Below are positions 1 to 8,699 of a stretch of DNA of 25,211 bases, one piece after another; within the stretch, counting starts at the first letter, position 1, and each line of letters begins with the position of its first letter. The position numbers and the translations under genes are program-made. The notes beneath the pieces were generated by a model. It saw only the letters and a list, made by a program, of their open reading frames with translations. It ran no database searches and was not told the DNA's origin. This DNA comes from CAYJEQ01 sp964369235 (GTDB taxonomy: Bacteria; Bacillota; Clostridia; Oscillospirales; Ruminococcaceae). The stretch covers positions 1 to 25,211 of the forward strand of contig CAYJEQ010000037.1 of assembly GCA_964369235.1 (NCBI GenBank), written 5' to 3'.

Positions 1-2
1 GT

Positions 3-56
3 CCTATGGGTACAATGACACAAGGAATTTGCAAACTAAAAAACGGAGGTAAATAG
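3..56 (+). CDS. Possible C-terminal end of an upstream gene (partial)
   Basis: An open frame runs in from the window edge and ends at TAG 54-56, one base before the GTG start of the ArsR-type regulator. It reads PMGTMTQGICKLKNGGK, and its last codons overlap the regulator's ribosome-binding site. Such tight spacing would fit translational coupling in one operon. A second frame (2-52) is also open, so the coding frame is uncertain. I do not recognise the family from 17 residues. Confidence 0.3.
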   Translation, partial: PMGTMTQGICKLKNGGK

Positions 57-57
57 C

Positions 58-360
58 GTGGAAAATATGAAAACAAAGGCTAAGGAAGTAGCTAACTTAT
101 TAAAAGTAATGGCTAATGAAAACAGGCTACTTATATTATGTGAGCTTGCAAAAGAGCCTATGAGTGTTTCGGCACTGCTTGATAAATTGCAAATCACACA
201 ATCGGGGATTTCTCAGCATCTTGCAATACTAAAAGCTAATGGCATACTTGATTACGATAAAAAAGCTCAAACCATTGTATATAGTATCAAAGATGAGAGA
301 ATATATAAACTTATGGAAACTTTAAGAGAATTATATTGTAATGAGGAAAGTGAGATTTAA
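58..360 (+). CDS. ArsR-family regulator, sulfide/persulfide-sensor type (SqrR/BigR/YgaV-like)
   Basis: This is a small cytoplasmic winged-helix repressor of 100 residues, the usual ArsR length. The recognition helix region is SVSALLDKLQITQSGISQHLAILK (positions given loosely as residues 56-79 of the fold's HTH half; about 50-75), followed by the wing at KAQTIVYSI. The classical metal box ELCVCDL is absent. Instead there are exactly two cysteines, Cys28 (LLILCEL) and Cys94 (ELYCN), 66 residues apart. SqrR and BigR use a cysteine pair with the same 66-residue spacing to form a tetrasulfide bridge, so sensing of sulfide or persulfide is inferred. The start is GTG at 58, preceded by GGAGGT (45-50); an ATG at 67 is the alternative. 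GC (about 32%) and leucine codons (TTA/CTT) differ from the rest of the window, suggesting transfer. The regulated genes would lie upstream, outside the window. Confidence 0.85.
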   Translation: MENMKTKAKEVANLLKVMANENRLLILCELAKEPMSVSALLDKLQITQSGISQHLAILKANGILDYDKKAQTIVYSIKDERIYKLMETLRELYCNEESEI

Positions 361-400
361 ACAAAATAAAAAGTGTGGTATAAATAATCCTCACAAAGCA

Positions 401-435
401 AAACGACCACTATCAATTTTCGATAGTGGTCGTTT
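401..435 (+). terminator. Hairpin terminator after the ArsR-type gene
   Basis: Perfect 14-bp inverted repeat (401-414 with 422-435), loop AATTTTC, then a T-rich stretch TATTTATATTG. The stem begins with AAA and ends with TTT, so it could act in both directions. It closes the upstream regulator unit. Confidence 0.8.
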
Positions 436-469
436 ATTTATATTGTATAAGGTACGAATATAATATAAA

Positions 470-625
470 TTTGCCATTTCTGCGGTTGTTGACGAAGGCA
501 ATGAGCAGAAGGCATTTAAAATCGCCCCGCGAGGATAAATAATCGAAGTGCAAGGGAGATTATTTATATTCTACCCTCTCCGTCAACTACGTTGCCACCT
601 CTCCCATAGGGAGAGGCTTTGTAAG
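470..625. repeat. Dispersed intergenic repeat element, copy 1 (palindromic)
   Basis: The space between the ArsR-type gene and the end of metG holds several short inverted repeats. One is ATAAATAATC (535-544), 13 bases, then GATTATTTAT (558-567). Another is CCTCTCCC-ATA-GGGAGAGG (598-616), followed by CTTTGTAAG. The same 10-bp arms with the same 13-base spacer recur at 18303-18335, and the 14-mer AGAGGCTTTGTAAG (612-625) recurs at 18258-18271. I read this as a REP/MITE-like dispersed element sitting between convergent genes. The outer limits are estimates. Confidence 0.55.
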
Positions 626-636
626 GTTTATTTATA

Positions 637-2613
637 TTATCTCACTTTAGAGCCATTTATAATGGATTTATCTGCAAAGATTACCTTTACATCACTACCA
701 CTATCAGCTGCTAGTATCATCCCTTGGGACTCTACTCCACGAAGTTTAGCTGGTTTTAGGTTTGTTACTACAATTACCTTCTTACCTACCAAATCCTCTG
801 CTGTATACCACTGGCTAATGCCTGATACCACCTGACGAGGGGTTTCGCTACCATCATCAAGCTGTAGTTTTAATAGTTTATCGGATTTCGGCACTGGCTC
901 ACACTCTATAATCTGTGCTACCTTTAACTCTACCTTAGCAAAGTCGGTAATGTCAATAATAGAGGCAACGCCTTCTACTTTATCGGATTTATCAGAGGAT
1001 TTCTCAGCCTTTGCTGTAGCTTTTTCCGCTGCTTTACGAGCTGCTTCTGCCTTAGCTTCTAGCTCCTCTATTTCCTTTTTAACATCGATTCTTGGGAATA
1101 GAGCTTCGCCTTTTTTAACTGTTACATCTAGTGGAAGTCCACCAAATGTTCTAGCAGTATCCCAAAGAGCAAGTTCCTCAGTAACACCTATCTGCTGATT
1201 AATCTTTACTGCTGTCTGTGGCAGTGCTGGGGATAGTAGCACAGTGGCAATTCTAATTGTTTCCAGTAGATTGTATAGTACAGTAGCTAGTCTAGGATTA
1301 TTAGCTTCGTCCTTACCTAGTACCCAAGGTGCTGTTTCGTCGATGTATTTATTCGCTCGGGAAATTAGCCTGAATATCTCGGTTAGAGCATTAGGGAAAA
1401 GCATATTTTCCATTAATTCTTCTGCTTTTTTAGCTGTTTCTTCTGCTAGGTTAATTAACACATCATCAATTTCTTCTGGCTTACGGTCTGTAGGCAGTGT
1501 GCCACCAAAATACTTCTCAATCATTGCCACTGTACGGGAAACAAGGTTTCCTAAATCATTAGCTAAATCAGAGTTAATACGGTTAATTAGTGCCTCGTTA
1601 GAGAATACTCCGTCCTGTCCAAAAGGAATCTCCCTTAATAGGAAGTATCTAATGGAGTCCACTCCGTATCTGTCGCAAAGTACCACTGGGTCTACTACAT
1701 TGCCTTTGGATTTACTCATTTTACCACCTTCTAGCAGTAGCCAACCATGACCAAATACTTTCTTTGGCAGTGGAATTTCCAGTGCCATTAGCATTGCAGG
1801 CCAGATTATTGAGTGAAAACGGATAATTTCCTTAGCCATTAGATGTACATCAGCAGGCCAGTATTTATCAAAGTCATTGTACTCATTATTATCATAACCT
1901 AGGGCTGTAATATAGTTGGATAGAGCATCCACCCATACATATACCACATGGCCTTCATCAAAGTCCACAGGAACGCCCCATTTAAAGGAGGTTCTTGACA
2001 CACATAGATCCTCTAGTCCTGGCTTAATAAAGTTATTAACCATCTCGTTTACACGGGATTTTGGCTCTAGGAAGGTTGGGTTTTCTTCGTATAGCTTTAG
2101 TATTCTATCAGCATAGGCAGATAGACGGAAGAAATATGCTTCTTCTTTAGCTTCAGAAACTTCACCATTACAGTCTGGGCATTTGCCCTCTACTAACTGG
2201 CTATCTGTCCAGAAACTCTCACATGGTGTGCAGTATTTACCTGTGTAGTTGGATTTGTAGATTTCGCCTTTGTCATATAGCTTTTTAAAGATTTTCTGCA
2301 CTGCTTCTTTATGGTATGGATCGGTAGTTCTGATAAATCTATCATGGCTGATATTTAACAGTGACCACAGCTCCTTTATTCCTTTAACAATATCGTCAAC
2401 AAAGGTTTGAGGATCTTTTCCTGCTAGTTTTGCTCGTTCCTCAATCTTCTGTCCATGTTCGTCAGTACCTGTAAGGAACATTACATCAAAACCACGCATT
2501 CGCTTATATCTAGCCATTGTATCCGCCGCAACGGTGGTATATCCGTGGCCTATGTGTAGCTTATCCGATGGATAGTAAATAGGGGTGGTGATGTAAAAAG
2601 TCTTCTTGTCCAA
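637..2613 (-). CDS. metG: Methionyl-tRNA synthetase
   Basis: This enzyme charges tRNA-Met with methionine in the cytoplasm using ATP. The 658-residue protein has the class I signature HIGH (residues 20-23), a four-cysteine zinc knuckle (Cys128, Cys131, Cys145, Cys148), and the KMSKS loop (297-301) in GGKMSKSKG. The anticodon-binding helical domain follows (about 350-510), then a charged Ala/Lys-rich linker (about 530-555), then a C-terminal tRNA-binding OB domain (about 565-658, with KVAQIIECEPVPKSDKLLKL). Length and order fit bacterial MetRS with the dimerising C-terminal domain. The start is TTG at 2613: no ATG or GTG fits, and AAGGAGAG (complement of 2621-2628) lies 7-8 bases upstream. It is transcribed alone from a promoter at 2733-2761. 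Its 3' end abuts a repeat element, and I see no clear U-run terminator. Confidence 0.97.
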   Translation of the reverse strand: MDKKTFYITTPIYYPSDKLHIGHGYTTVAADTMARYKRMRGFDVMFLTGTDEHGQKIEERAKLAGKDPQTFVDDIVKGIKELWSLLNISHDRFIRTTDPYHKEAVQKIFKKLYDKGEIYKSNYTGKYCTPCESFWTDSQLVEGKCPDCNGEVSEAKEEAYFFRLSAYADRILKLYEENPTFLEPKSRVNEMVNNFIKPGLEDLCVSRTSFKWGVPVDFDEGHVVYVWVDALSNYITALGYDNNEYNDFDKYWPADVHLMAKEIIRFHSIIWPAMLMALEIPLPKKVFGHGWLLLEGGKMSKSKGNVVDPVVLCDRYGVDSIRYFLLREIPFGQDGVFSNEALINRINSDLANDLGNLVSRTVAMIEKYFGGTLPTDRKPEEIDDVLINLAEETAKKAEELMENMLFPNALTEIFRLISRANKYIDETAPWVLGKDEANNPRLATVLYNLLETIRIATVLLSPALPQTAVKINQQIGVTEELALWDTARTFGGLPLDVTVKKGEALFPRIDVKKEIEELEAKAEAARKAAEKATAKAEKSSDKSDKVEGVASIIDITDFAKVELKVAQIIECEPVPKSDKLLKLQLDDGSETPRQVVSGISQWYTAEDLVGKKVIVVTNLKPAKLRGVESQGMILAADSGSDVKVIFADKSIINGSKVR

Positions 2614-2647
2614 AATAATCTCTCCTTACTGTTTTTTACTAAGCAAG

Positions 2648-2667
2648 ACCAAGTCCCAATACTTGGT
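2648..2667 (-). promoter_or_regulatory. Hairpin in the metG leader
   Basis: On the minus strand ACCAAGT and ACTTGGT pair around the loop ATTGGG, about 35-55 bases before the metG start. A second ACCAAG copy lies upstream near 2691-2697 and could compete for the same CTTGGT strand, so two mutually exclusive folds are possible. I see no T-box consensus, so this is not a called T-box. Confidence 0.4.
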
Positions 2668-2732
2668 TATAGCTGTAAAGTTTACCTTTACCCTTGGTAT
2701 CCTGCCTGTTTAATATATTTGTACAATATATT

Positions 2733-2761
2733 ATTCTAACATATCTATGATATAAATACAA
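2733..2761 (-). promoter_or_regulatory. Promoter of metG
   Basis: On the minus strand TTGTAT (2756-2761), a 17-base spacer, and TAGAAT (2733-2738). It predicts an untranslated leader of about 110 bases. Confidence 0.55.
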
Positions 2762-2911
2762 TGATATTTTCATTAAAATGTTCATTGCTTAATTGGTGTT
2801 TTATGTGATTTTTTCATGGTTTATTATGAAAAAATTATGGTAACCAACCAGCCTACTAAAACACCTCTCTAATGCACTCTAACAATTGATATAGAACCTA
2901 TTTTCATAAAG
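2762..2911. other. Gene-free spacer with an AT-rich inverted repeat
   Basis: No open frame or RNA is visible between the metG promoter and the next terminator. The only structure is TTTTTTCAT (2809-2817) facing ATGAAAAAA (2826-2834), a 9-bp AT-rich inverted repeat of unknown role. Confidence 0.4.
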
Positions 2912-2944
2912 ACAAAAAACAGCCAGTGGAAAATCCACTGGCTG
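2912..2944 (-). terminator. Terminator of the 1774-residue surface protein gene
   Basis: Perfect 11-bp stem (2920-2930 with 2934-2944), three-base loop, followed on the minus strand by GTTTTTTG. This is a textbook Rho-independent terminator placed about 37 bases after the stop codon. Confidence 0.92.
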
Positions 2945-2980
2945 CTGTAATCAATGATTATCCTAATCACTAATTAATAT

Positions 2981-5900
2981 TTAGTTTTCTTCCTGTGTGT
3001 TTTTTGCAGTGATGCTGTGTACTACTAGCTGGGCTACCACTATTAATACAAATACTGGTGTCCACATATCCATTAGTACCATAGCCCCAGTCCATGTCTG
3101 AGTTACTGCTAGGATTACCACTGCTAGGGCTGCAATTGTTAGATTTGTTCCCTTAGCTTTTCCTGGGAAGTATTTCTTAGATAGAGTGTATCCAGCCACT
3201 ACTAGTGCAATAATTGTAACAATTATATTTGCTATGCTGTAGCTACCTACTACCTTTTTCACAAAGTCACCTGCTGAGGTTGGGATTCCGTTTTCTACAA
3301 TGATTGTTGTTGAGTATTCCTCATCATCATAGCTTACTGTAATCTCGTGTTCTCCATCCTCTAGGGTGCTGATAAACTGCTGTGATAGACTTAGTCCACC
3401 ATCTTGGGTTATGGTGTAGTCCTCGGTTGTTAGTACCTGTTCTCCCACCTGTACCCCTGTTGGCGCTTCTGCATTAGATGTAGCTGGTCTTGTAATGTTT
3501 ACATTGCCCTCTTCATCTATGTTTGCTTCTGGTAGATCTTCCTCAGTTGTATCATTATTATCTTCAGGAGAAGATCCGTCCTCATTATCCTCTACCACTT
3601 GGTCAGTTGGTGTTGGTGTTTCTTCTGTTTCTTTTTCTGGAGCTGTGGTTTCCTCAGGGCTTTGTGTTTCCTCTGGGGTTGTTTCCGGTGTTGGCTCAAC
3701 TGTTGGTGCCGGTGCTGTTGTTTCTGTAGGCGCTGGTGTTGGTGCTACTGTAGCCTCTGGTACTGGAGTTGGCTCTGTTGTTGGCTCTGCTGTAGCTTCT
3801 GGAGTTGGCTCGGTTGTTTCTTCTACTTCTTCCTCTTCCTCGTCATCACCTGGGCGACTACCGTCGTCGTTGTCATTTCCTCCACCTGTGCTACCTCCAC
3901 CACCTGTGGACGGTGGTGTGGTTGGTTCTACTACCACTTCGCCTTTTTCATATCTTAGGTAATTACCTAGGCAATAGCCATCATATAGGTTGTCACTTAT
4001 ATCTTCTGCTGTTTCTTTGGACTCACCTGCTGTTACCTTTAGGTTTTCTGTTGGTAGGTTGATTGTAGGAGCTGATAATGCCCCATCACTTTCATCACCA
4101 CCAACTATATTAATCTCAAAGAAGCCTTCGTAATCATAGGTGAAATCCATCACTCTAACTAGATTAACGTCCCCAGCCATAGCACCATTAAGTGCAAGGT
4201 TTAGGCTTACTTCGCTATTAATTGAGGACAGTTCACGGGCATCAATTATATCAATATTCCCGTCATAGCCAGTTTCAAGTATGTAATCAACTGTTAATGT
4301 ACTATCCTGAATATTCATTTGGTCAAATCCATTAAATACACTAAATAAATATGATATTCCACCATCGCCAATAGTTACATTACTGCCACCAATAATATTT
4401 AACTGGCTATTACCACCATTGTTATTAAATGCTACTGCTAGATTATTAGTATCTATATTTACCTGAGCATTATCAAAGGTAATATTGGCATCAATATGTC
4501 CAATTGCCCACAGGCTCCTTGCTACATTTAATGTTGCATCTTTTACAGTAAATTCATTTGCCACATGAACACTTGTATCCAGATCTCTACCTGCAACAGA
4601 TAGAATCCCTGTTCCATCAGAGGTAATTATAACATTGTCAGAAGATTGGAATGGATCTGGACCACCATTACCTACACTATTATCACCAATTAGGTTTACG
4701 GTAATATTGTGGATTTCTGCATCTGTACCATCGCCTAGATATAAATAATCTAGTGAGGCATTGTCCATTGTTAGGGTATATGTAATCGGATCAAAGGTTA
4801 CTTTTTTCTCACCATCACCTAGAACATCGGTCATGTTGTCAGAGCTTACCTGTATGCGATTAACCCAGATTGGGTATAGGGTTGGTTCTGCTGTGATCTT
4901 TTCAAAGCGTACATAGCCCCCTAGCTTATGTGCTGGCAATAGAGCTTCTACTTCTGCTGCCACATCTTTAGTTGCACCAACAGTTATCTTAAGATCTTCT
5001 GTAGGTAGTGTAACTACTGTTTCATCGTGGGCTCCCTCTGACATATACATAAATCCAATAGACCTATCTGCATACACAGTATCCCCAATAAGCTGAGTTA
5101 GATTTATCTCGAAGTATCCATCATGGTCATAGGTAAATGTCTTAGCATTAATCCCTATCATCCCTACTGAATCTGTATCAGATTTACTTGTGCAGTTTAT
5201 AGAAACTTCGCTATTAGTCGTAGATATATTCTCTGCTGTAATCAAAGTCTTAATATAATTATAGGATCCATAGGAATCTATCATTATACTACTATCCTGT
5301 ATGTTAAAGGTTGAACCTGTTTCACTTGAAGCTGCAATCCAGTTCATTCCGTTACCAGCTTCATACACTTCTTCCCCTACTACATTAATTTCACTATTTT
5401 CTATAGTTAAGGTATCTACAAAGTATACTCCACCTGATAGTTTTTCATCAGCTGTAATTGCGCTACCACTTATCTTTATATCTCCACTATCAGCAGTACC
5501 ATCTAGCATTACAATTACGGAAGTATTTTCTAAAGAAATTGCCACATCTTCTATTGTTACATTATTTTTAGTGTGGATTAAATGCATAATGGTTTCTTCA
5601 TCACCAAAAGCACCTGTATTTACCACTAAGCTTCCTGTTTCATCACTGGAGGTTAATGTAATTGGCTCATAACTGTGGATAACATCATAGATATTCCCAC
5701 TAATTGTGTTTTCACCCTTTAGATCTATGGTGTAGTTAGTAATATCTGTATCAGTAACATCGCCAATTTTAATTGCGTCCTCTAGTGTAGTGGCAGTTTC
5801 ATTTGAGATAACTGCACCATCTAGTGTTAGAGTATTTGTTGCCGTGTCAAAACTTACTGTGCCATCTCCTAGTACATCAGTTAGATTTTCTTCGGTTACC

Positions 5901-8305
5901 TGTACACCCTCAACCCAAATTGGATAGGTAGTTACTGTTGGCGCTACATCTTCCTCAATTTTCACATAGGAATTTTTAGAATATGTATCTGTACCAGCCT
6001 CTGTTACTATAATTTCTGTATCTGTAGCGTCCTTGGAGGTAATCTTAATACCTGTTGTTGGCAGAATAAATGCAGTGTATTCTGCACTACTTCCAGCAAA
6101 GGCTGGTTTATATGTGTTAGTAGATATTGTTTCTACCTCTACTGTACCACCATTATAGGTAAATGTATCAGCCATAACACCTGTAGCACTTCCGCTCCCT
6201 GTGGAAAGGTATATACCTAGCTGGCTATCTGCCACTGTTACTGTATTACCTGCGATCCCCATAGCTAATTTTGTAGAATCTACATTAATATTCATGGTGC
6301 TATCTGTTATAGTGGTGCTGTTAGCATCGCTAAATGCAGTATATACATGAGATGTTGAGATGTCAAAGTCAACAGTAGATCCCCCTGTAATATCAACTGT
6401 AGCAAAGCCCAGTATCCCAGCTGTTGCCCCACTGCTAATTACCTGTAGGTTAGAGTTGTCTACAGTTAACTTAGAAGCACCATCGATAGCTTTTTCTGTA
6501 TCACTAATAACAAGGTTTGTCCCTTGAAGGCTTAGACTGCTATCTATGTTAATAGCTACTATTCCATCTGCCACACCTCCAGCAGAATTAATGGTTAATT
6601 TACCACTGTCATCTACTGACTTCATGGTAATAGGAGATAGGGATAATATACCATCGCTATTTCCAGCTGGAATAGTGATAGCATTATCACCTACTAGTTC
6701 AATTATTAACTCTGTAAAACCATTATCAGTAACATCCTCCACAACTACAACACCCTCAATAGTAGCATCAGTTAGTGTTAATGTATATGTAATTGGATCA
6801 AAACTTACTGTACCATCTCCTAGTACATCGGTCATATTTTCAGAGGTTACCGAGGTATCTTTTACTACTAGGGGATAGTTTACCACACTAGGCAGAGTAG
6901 ATAGGGAAACATACGCCATTGTGTAGTATTCGCTTGGGTGTGATGAAGATGAATCATATGCTTCCTCTTTACTATTACCTACAGTAGCAGTAACTGGATC
7001 TTCTCCAAATATTATATTAAATGGCGCTGCACTGCCATCTTCATTAAGCATACCAGTAAATGCCATATTAAAGTAAGGCATTTTGGTGTGATCAGAATTT
7101 ACTGTAAATCTACCACTGTTAAAGTTAAAATTAGTTCCACCTACTCCAATGGATAAGGCTGTAGGATCACCTGTTAGGTGTATATCAACTATGCTATCGG
7201 TAGAGGTAAGGGTAGTTATATACCCAATACCTACTATATTTTCTCCACCATCTAAGGCAATGTCCACTGTGCTATCGGTAAAGGTTATAGCTCCACCAGC
7301 GTTAATACCAACAGCCCCTGGAGTGTTTCCACTATAACCATCACTGTTAATATCACAGCTAATACTAATTTCACTATTATTTGTAATATCAATATCACTA
7401 CCAGCATCTAAGCCATTTTCCATAACTGTACCTGTAATAGATACCTTAGAATTATTTATGCCTAGACTACTTTCCTCTGTACCACCATCAACACTGGCAT
7501 AAATATTATTTATTACTAGGTCGGTATCAACTATCTCTAGTCTATCATGATAAAGGATACCATTGCCATTGAGTGTGTTTGCCACACCCTCTATTATTAG
7601 GGTATCCTCTGGTAAATCAGAGCTAATTCTTAAATCCCCAAAGACTTTAATAGCAGCATTTCCATGATTTTTTATAATATTATTAGTTCCCTTTATATCA
7701 AGATGAAATAGATCAGGGTTAACTTCCCCACCAACACCTATTACAATCTGCTCCATTATTGTTGCATCTTCCAGTGTTAGGGTGTATGTATCTGGGTTAT
7801 AGCTTACTGTAGCCCCTTCATCACCTTCCCCTAGAACATCGGTCATATTATCAGAGGTTACCTGTGTAGTACCAATCCATACTGGGTATAAGGTTGGCTC
7901 AGCTATAGGCATAATGCTAAATGTTGCCATCTGTGGCAGTTCAGTTGGAACTGGGCTTTCCAGTGGCTGTTCTGTAGTTGTTGGTTCTTCGGTGCCTACT
8001 GGCTCTTCGGTGGCTGTTGGCTCCTCTGTGCCTGTTAGCTCATGGGTGCCTGTTGGCTCTTCGGTAGCTGTTGGCTCTTCGGTAGCTGTTGGCTCTTCGG
8101 TAGCTGTTGGCTCTTGGGTACCTACTGGCTCTTCTGTGCCTGTTGGCTCCTCTGGGGTTGTTTCCACAAACTGGATTGAATCTGTTATTTCCATTATTGC
8201 GTGACTTGTGATGATAGTGTTAAAATTCGGCATTACTAGCCCTATAGCTAGAAGTAGTGCCATGATTTTTACACTGATTAGTTTGTTGGTAAATCGACTT
8301 TTCAT
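2981..8305 (-). CDS. Very large secreted/membrane-anchored protein with four beta-helix-like repeats
   Basis: Function unknown; the protein has 1774 residues and is exported. The N-terminus MKSRFTNKLISVKIMALLLAI is a signal or anchor segment. Ten copies of a hexapeptide xEPTxT follow (about 52-111). Four homologous units start near residues 140, 476, 793 and 1142. Each opens with YPxWVxxxQVTxxNMTDVLGDG and xTYTLTLxxAxI, continues with Asn/Ser/Thr-rich beta strands, and closes with a Y[VL][RK][YF]EK-like line. They resemble right-handed beta-helix carbohydrate-binding modules such as Cthe_2159, which is an inference. A Gly/Asp/Glu and Pro/Thr linker (about 1455-1610) leads to an X2-like Ig module (about 1612-1672) and three transmembrane segments (about 1690-1708, 1722-1744, 1748-1768). 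No sortase motif is present. The gene is monocistronic, with its own promoter and terminator; AAAGGA precedes ATG 8305. A glycan-binding surface role is likely. Confidence 0.85.
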   Translation of the reverse strand: MKSRFTNKLISVKIMALLLAIGLVMPNFNTIITSHAIMEITDSIQFVETTPEEPTGTEEPVGTQEPTATEEPTATEEPTATEEPTGTHELTGTEEPTATEEPVGTEEPTTTEQPLESPVPTELPQMATFSIMPIAEPTLYPVWIGTTQVTSDNMTDVLGEGDEGATVSYNPDTYTLTLEDATIMEQIVIGVGGEVNPDLFHLDIKGTNNIIKNHGNAAIKVFGDLRISSDLPEDTLIIEGVANTLNGNGILYHDRLEIVDTDLVINNIYASVDGGTEESSLGINNSKVSITGTVMENGLDAGSDIDITNNSEISISCDINSDGYSGNTPGAVGINAGGAITFTDSTVDIALDGGENIVGIGYITTLTSTDSIVDIHLTGDPTALSIGVGGTNFNFNSGRFTVNSDHTKMPYFNMAFTGMLNEDGSAAPFNIIFGEDPVTATVGNSKEEAYDSSSSHPSEYYTMAYVSLSTLPSVVNYPLVVKDTSVTSENMTDVLGDGTVSFDPITYTLTLTDATIEGVVVVEDVTDNGFTELIIELVGDNAITIPAGNSDGILSLSPITMKSVDDSGKLTINSAGGVADGIVAINIDSSLSLQGTNLVISDTEKAIDGASKLTVDNSNLQVISSGATAGILGFATVDITGGSTVDFDISTSHVYTAFSDANSTTITDSTMNINVDSTKLAMGIAGNTVTVADSQLGIYLSTGSGSATGVMADTFTYNGGTVEVETISTNTYKPAFAGSSAEYTAFILPTTGIKITSKDATDTEIIVTEAGTDTYSKNSYVKIEEDVAPTVTTYPIWVEGVQVTEENLTDVLGDGTVSFDTATNTLTLDGAVISNETATTLEDAIKIGDVTDTDITNYTIDLKGENTISGNIYDVIHSYEPITLTSSDETGSLVVNTGAFGDEETIMHLIHTKNNVTIEDVAISLENTSVIVMLDGTADSGDIKISGSAITADEKLSGGVYFVDTLTIENSEINVVGEEVYEAGNGMNWIAASSETGSTFNIQDSSIMIDSYGSYNYIKTLITAENISTTNSEVSINCTSKSDTDSVGMIGINAKTFTYDHDGYFEINLTQLIGDTVYADRSIGFMYMSEGAHDETVVTLPTEDLKITVGATKDVAAEVEALLPAHKLGGYVRFEKITAEPTLYPIWVNRIQVSSDNMTDVLGDGEKKVTFDPITYTLTMDNASLDYLYLGDGTDAEIHNITVNLIGDNSVGNGGPDPFQSSDNVIITSDGTGILSVAGRDLDTSVHVANEFTVKDATLNVARSLWAIGHIDANITFDNAQVNIDTNNLAVAFNNNGGNSQLNIIGGSNVTIGDGGISYLFSVFNGFDQMNIQDSTLTVDYILETGYDGNIDIIDARELSSINSEVSLNLALNGAMAGDVNLVRVMDFTYDYEGFFEINIVGGDESDGALSAPTINLPTENLKVTAGESKETAEDISDNLYDGYCLGNYLRYEKGEVVVEPTTPPSTGGGGSTGGGNDNDDGSRPGDDEEEEEVEETTEPTPEATAEPTTEPTPVPEATVAPTPAPTETTAPAPTVEPTPETTPEETQSPEETTAPEKETEETPTPTDQVVEDNEDGSSPEDNNDTTEEDLPEANIDEEGNVNITRPATSNAEAPTGVQVGEQVLTTEDYTITQDGGLSLSQQFISTLEDGEHEITVSYDDEEYSTTIIVENGIPTSAGDFVKKVVGSYSIANIIVTIIALVVAGYTLSKKYFPGKAKGTNLTIAALAVVILAVTQTWTGAMVLMDMWTPVFVLIVVAQLVVHSITAKNTQEEN
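7972..8152 (-). repeat. 18-bp tandem repeats coding xEPTxT hexapeptides
   Basis: About ten tandem 18-base units (core GGCTCTTCGGTAGCTGTT on the plus strand) encode the Thr/Glu/Pro stalk of the surface protein. Three adjacent units near 8055-8110 are almost identical, so the array can change length in frame. Confidence 0.9.
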
Positions 8306-8363
8306 CTTCTTTTCCTTTCGTATTCATAATTTTATATAATGTCTATATATTATGCTAGAATAA

Positions 8364-8392
8364 ATTTTACTATAGATTTTGTTACATGTCAA
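8364..8392 (-). promoter_or_regulatory. Promoter of the 1774-residue surface protein gene
   Basis: On the minus strand TTGACA (8387-8392), a 17-base spacer and TAAAAT (8364-8369), close to SigA consensus. The leader is about 50 bases. TGTAAC lies in the spacer next to the -35 box; related sites occur at two other promoters in the window. Confidence 0.75.
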
Positions 8393-8639
8393 TTACACCG
8401 ACTTAGTAAAGGCTTTCCTCAGATATTTTCTACATTTTGCATAATTAATAAGGCTATAATCACAAGGATTATTGCAATTTTTCTATGATTAAATCCACAA
8501 ATATCCATCATTTAGGCATAATCTTACTTTTGTAATATCATTAGTAACTACCATAGATACATGTATAGCTATATCATATATAACACTTGTAACAAATCAC
8601 TACAAACCACAACCCTCTTAGTTTAGCACCTTAAAACCA
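8393..8639. other. AT-rich gene-free spacer
   Basis: I see no open frame, RNA gene or strong hairpin here. One TTGTAACAA (8587-8595) resembles the TGTAAC sites seen at promoters elsewhere in the window. Confidence 0.4.
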
Positions 8640-8671
8640 CAAAAAAAACAAGGGCTCTTACTTCCCTTGTT
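8640..8671 (-). terminator. Terminator of the carrier-amidohydrolase operon
   Basis: The 8-bp stem AACAAGGG/CCCTTGTT (8647-8654 with 8664-8671) is followed on the minus strand by eight T residues. It ends the minus-strand operon about 30 bases after the amidohydrolase stop codon. Confidence 0.9.
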
Positions 8672-8699
8672 CTTTATAATTATATTTCTTTGTAAAACA

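Noticed and set aside
2614..2761. T-box or SAM riboswitch upstream of metG
   Set aside because: The T-box consensus (GGGUGGNACCGCG type) and SAM core are not present; only simple stems are seen.
3495..4062. Several plus-strand open frames rich in Ser/Val/Gly or Leu/Tyr
   Set aside because: They are antisense to the Pro/Thr linker of the 1774-residue protein; low-complexity coding DNA leaves other frames open. No ribosome-binding sites.
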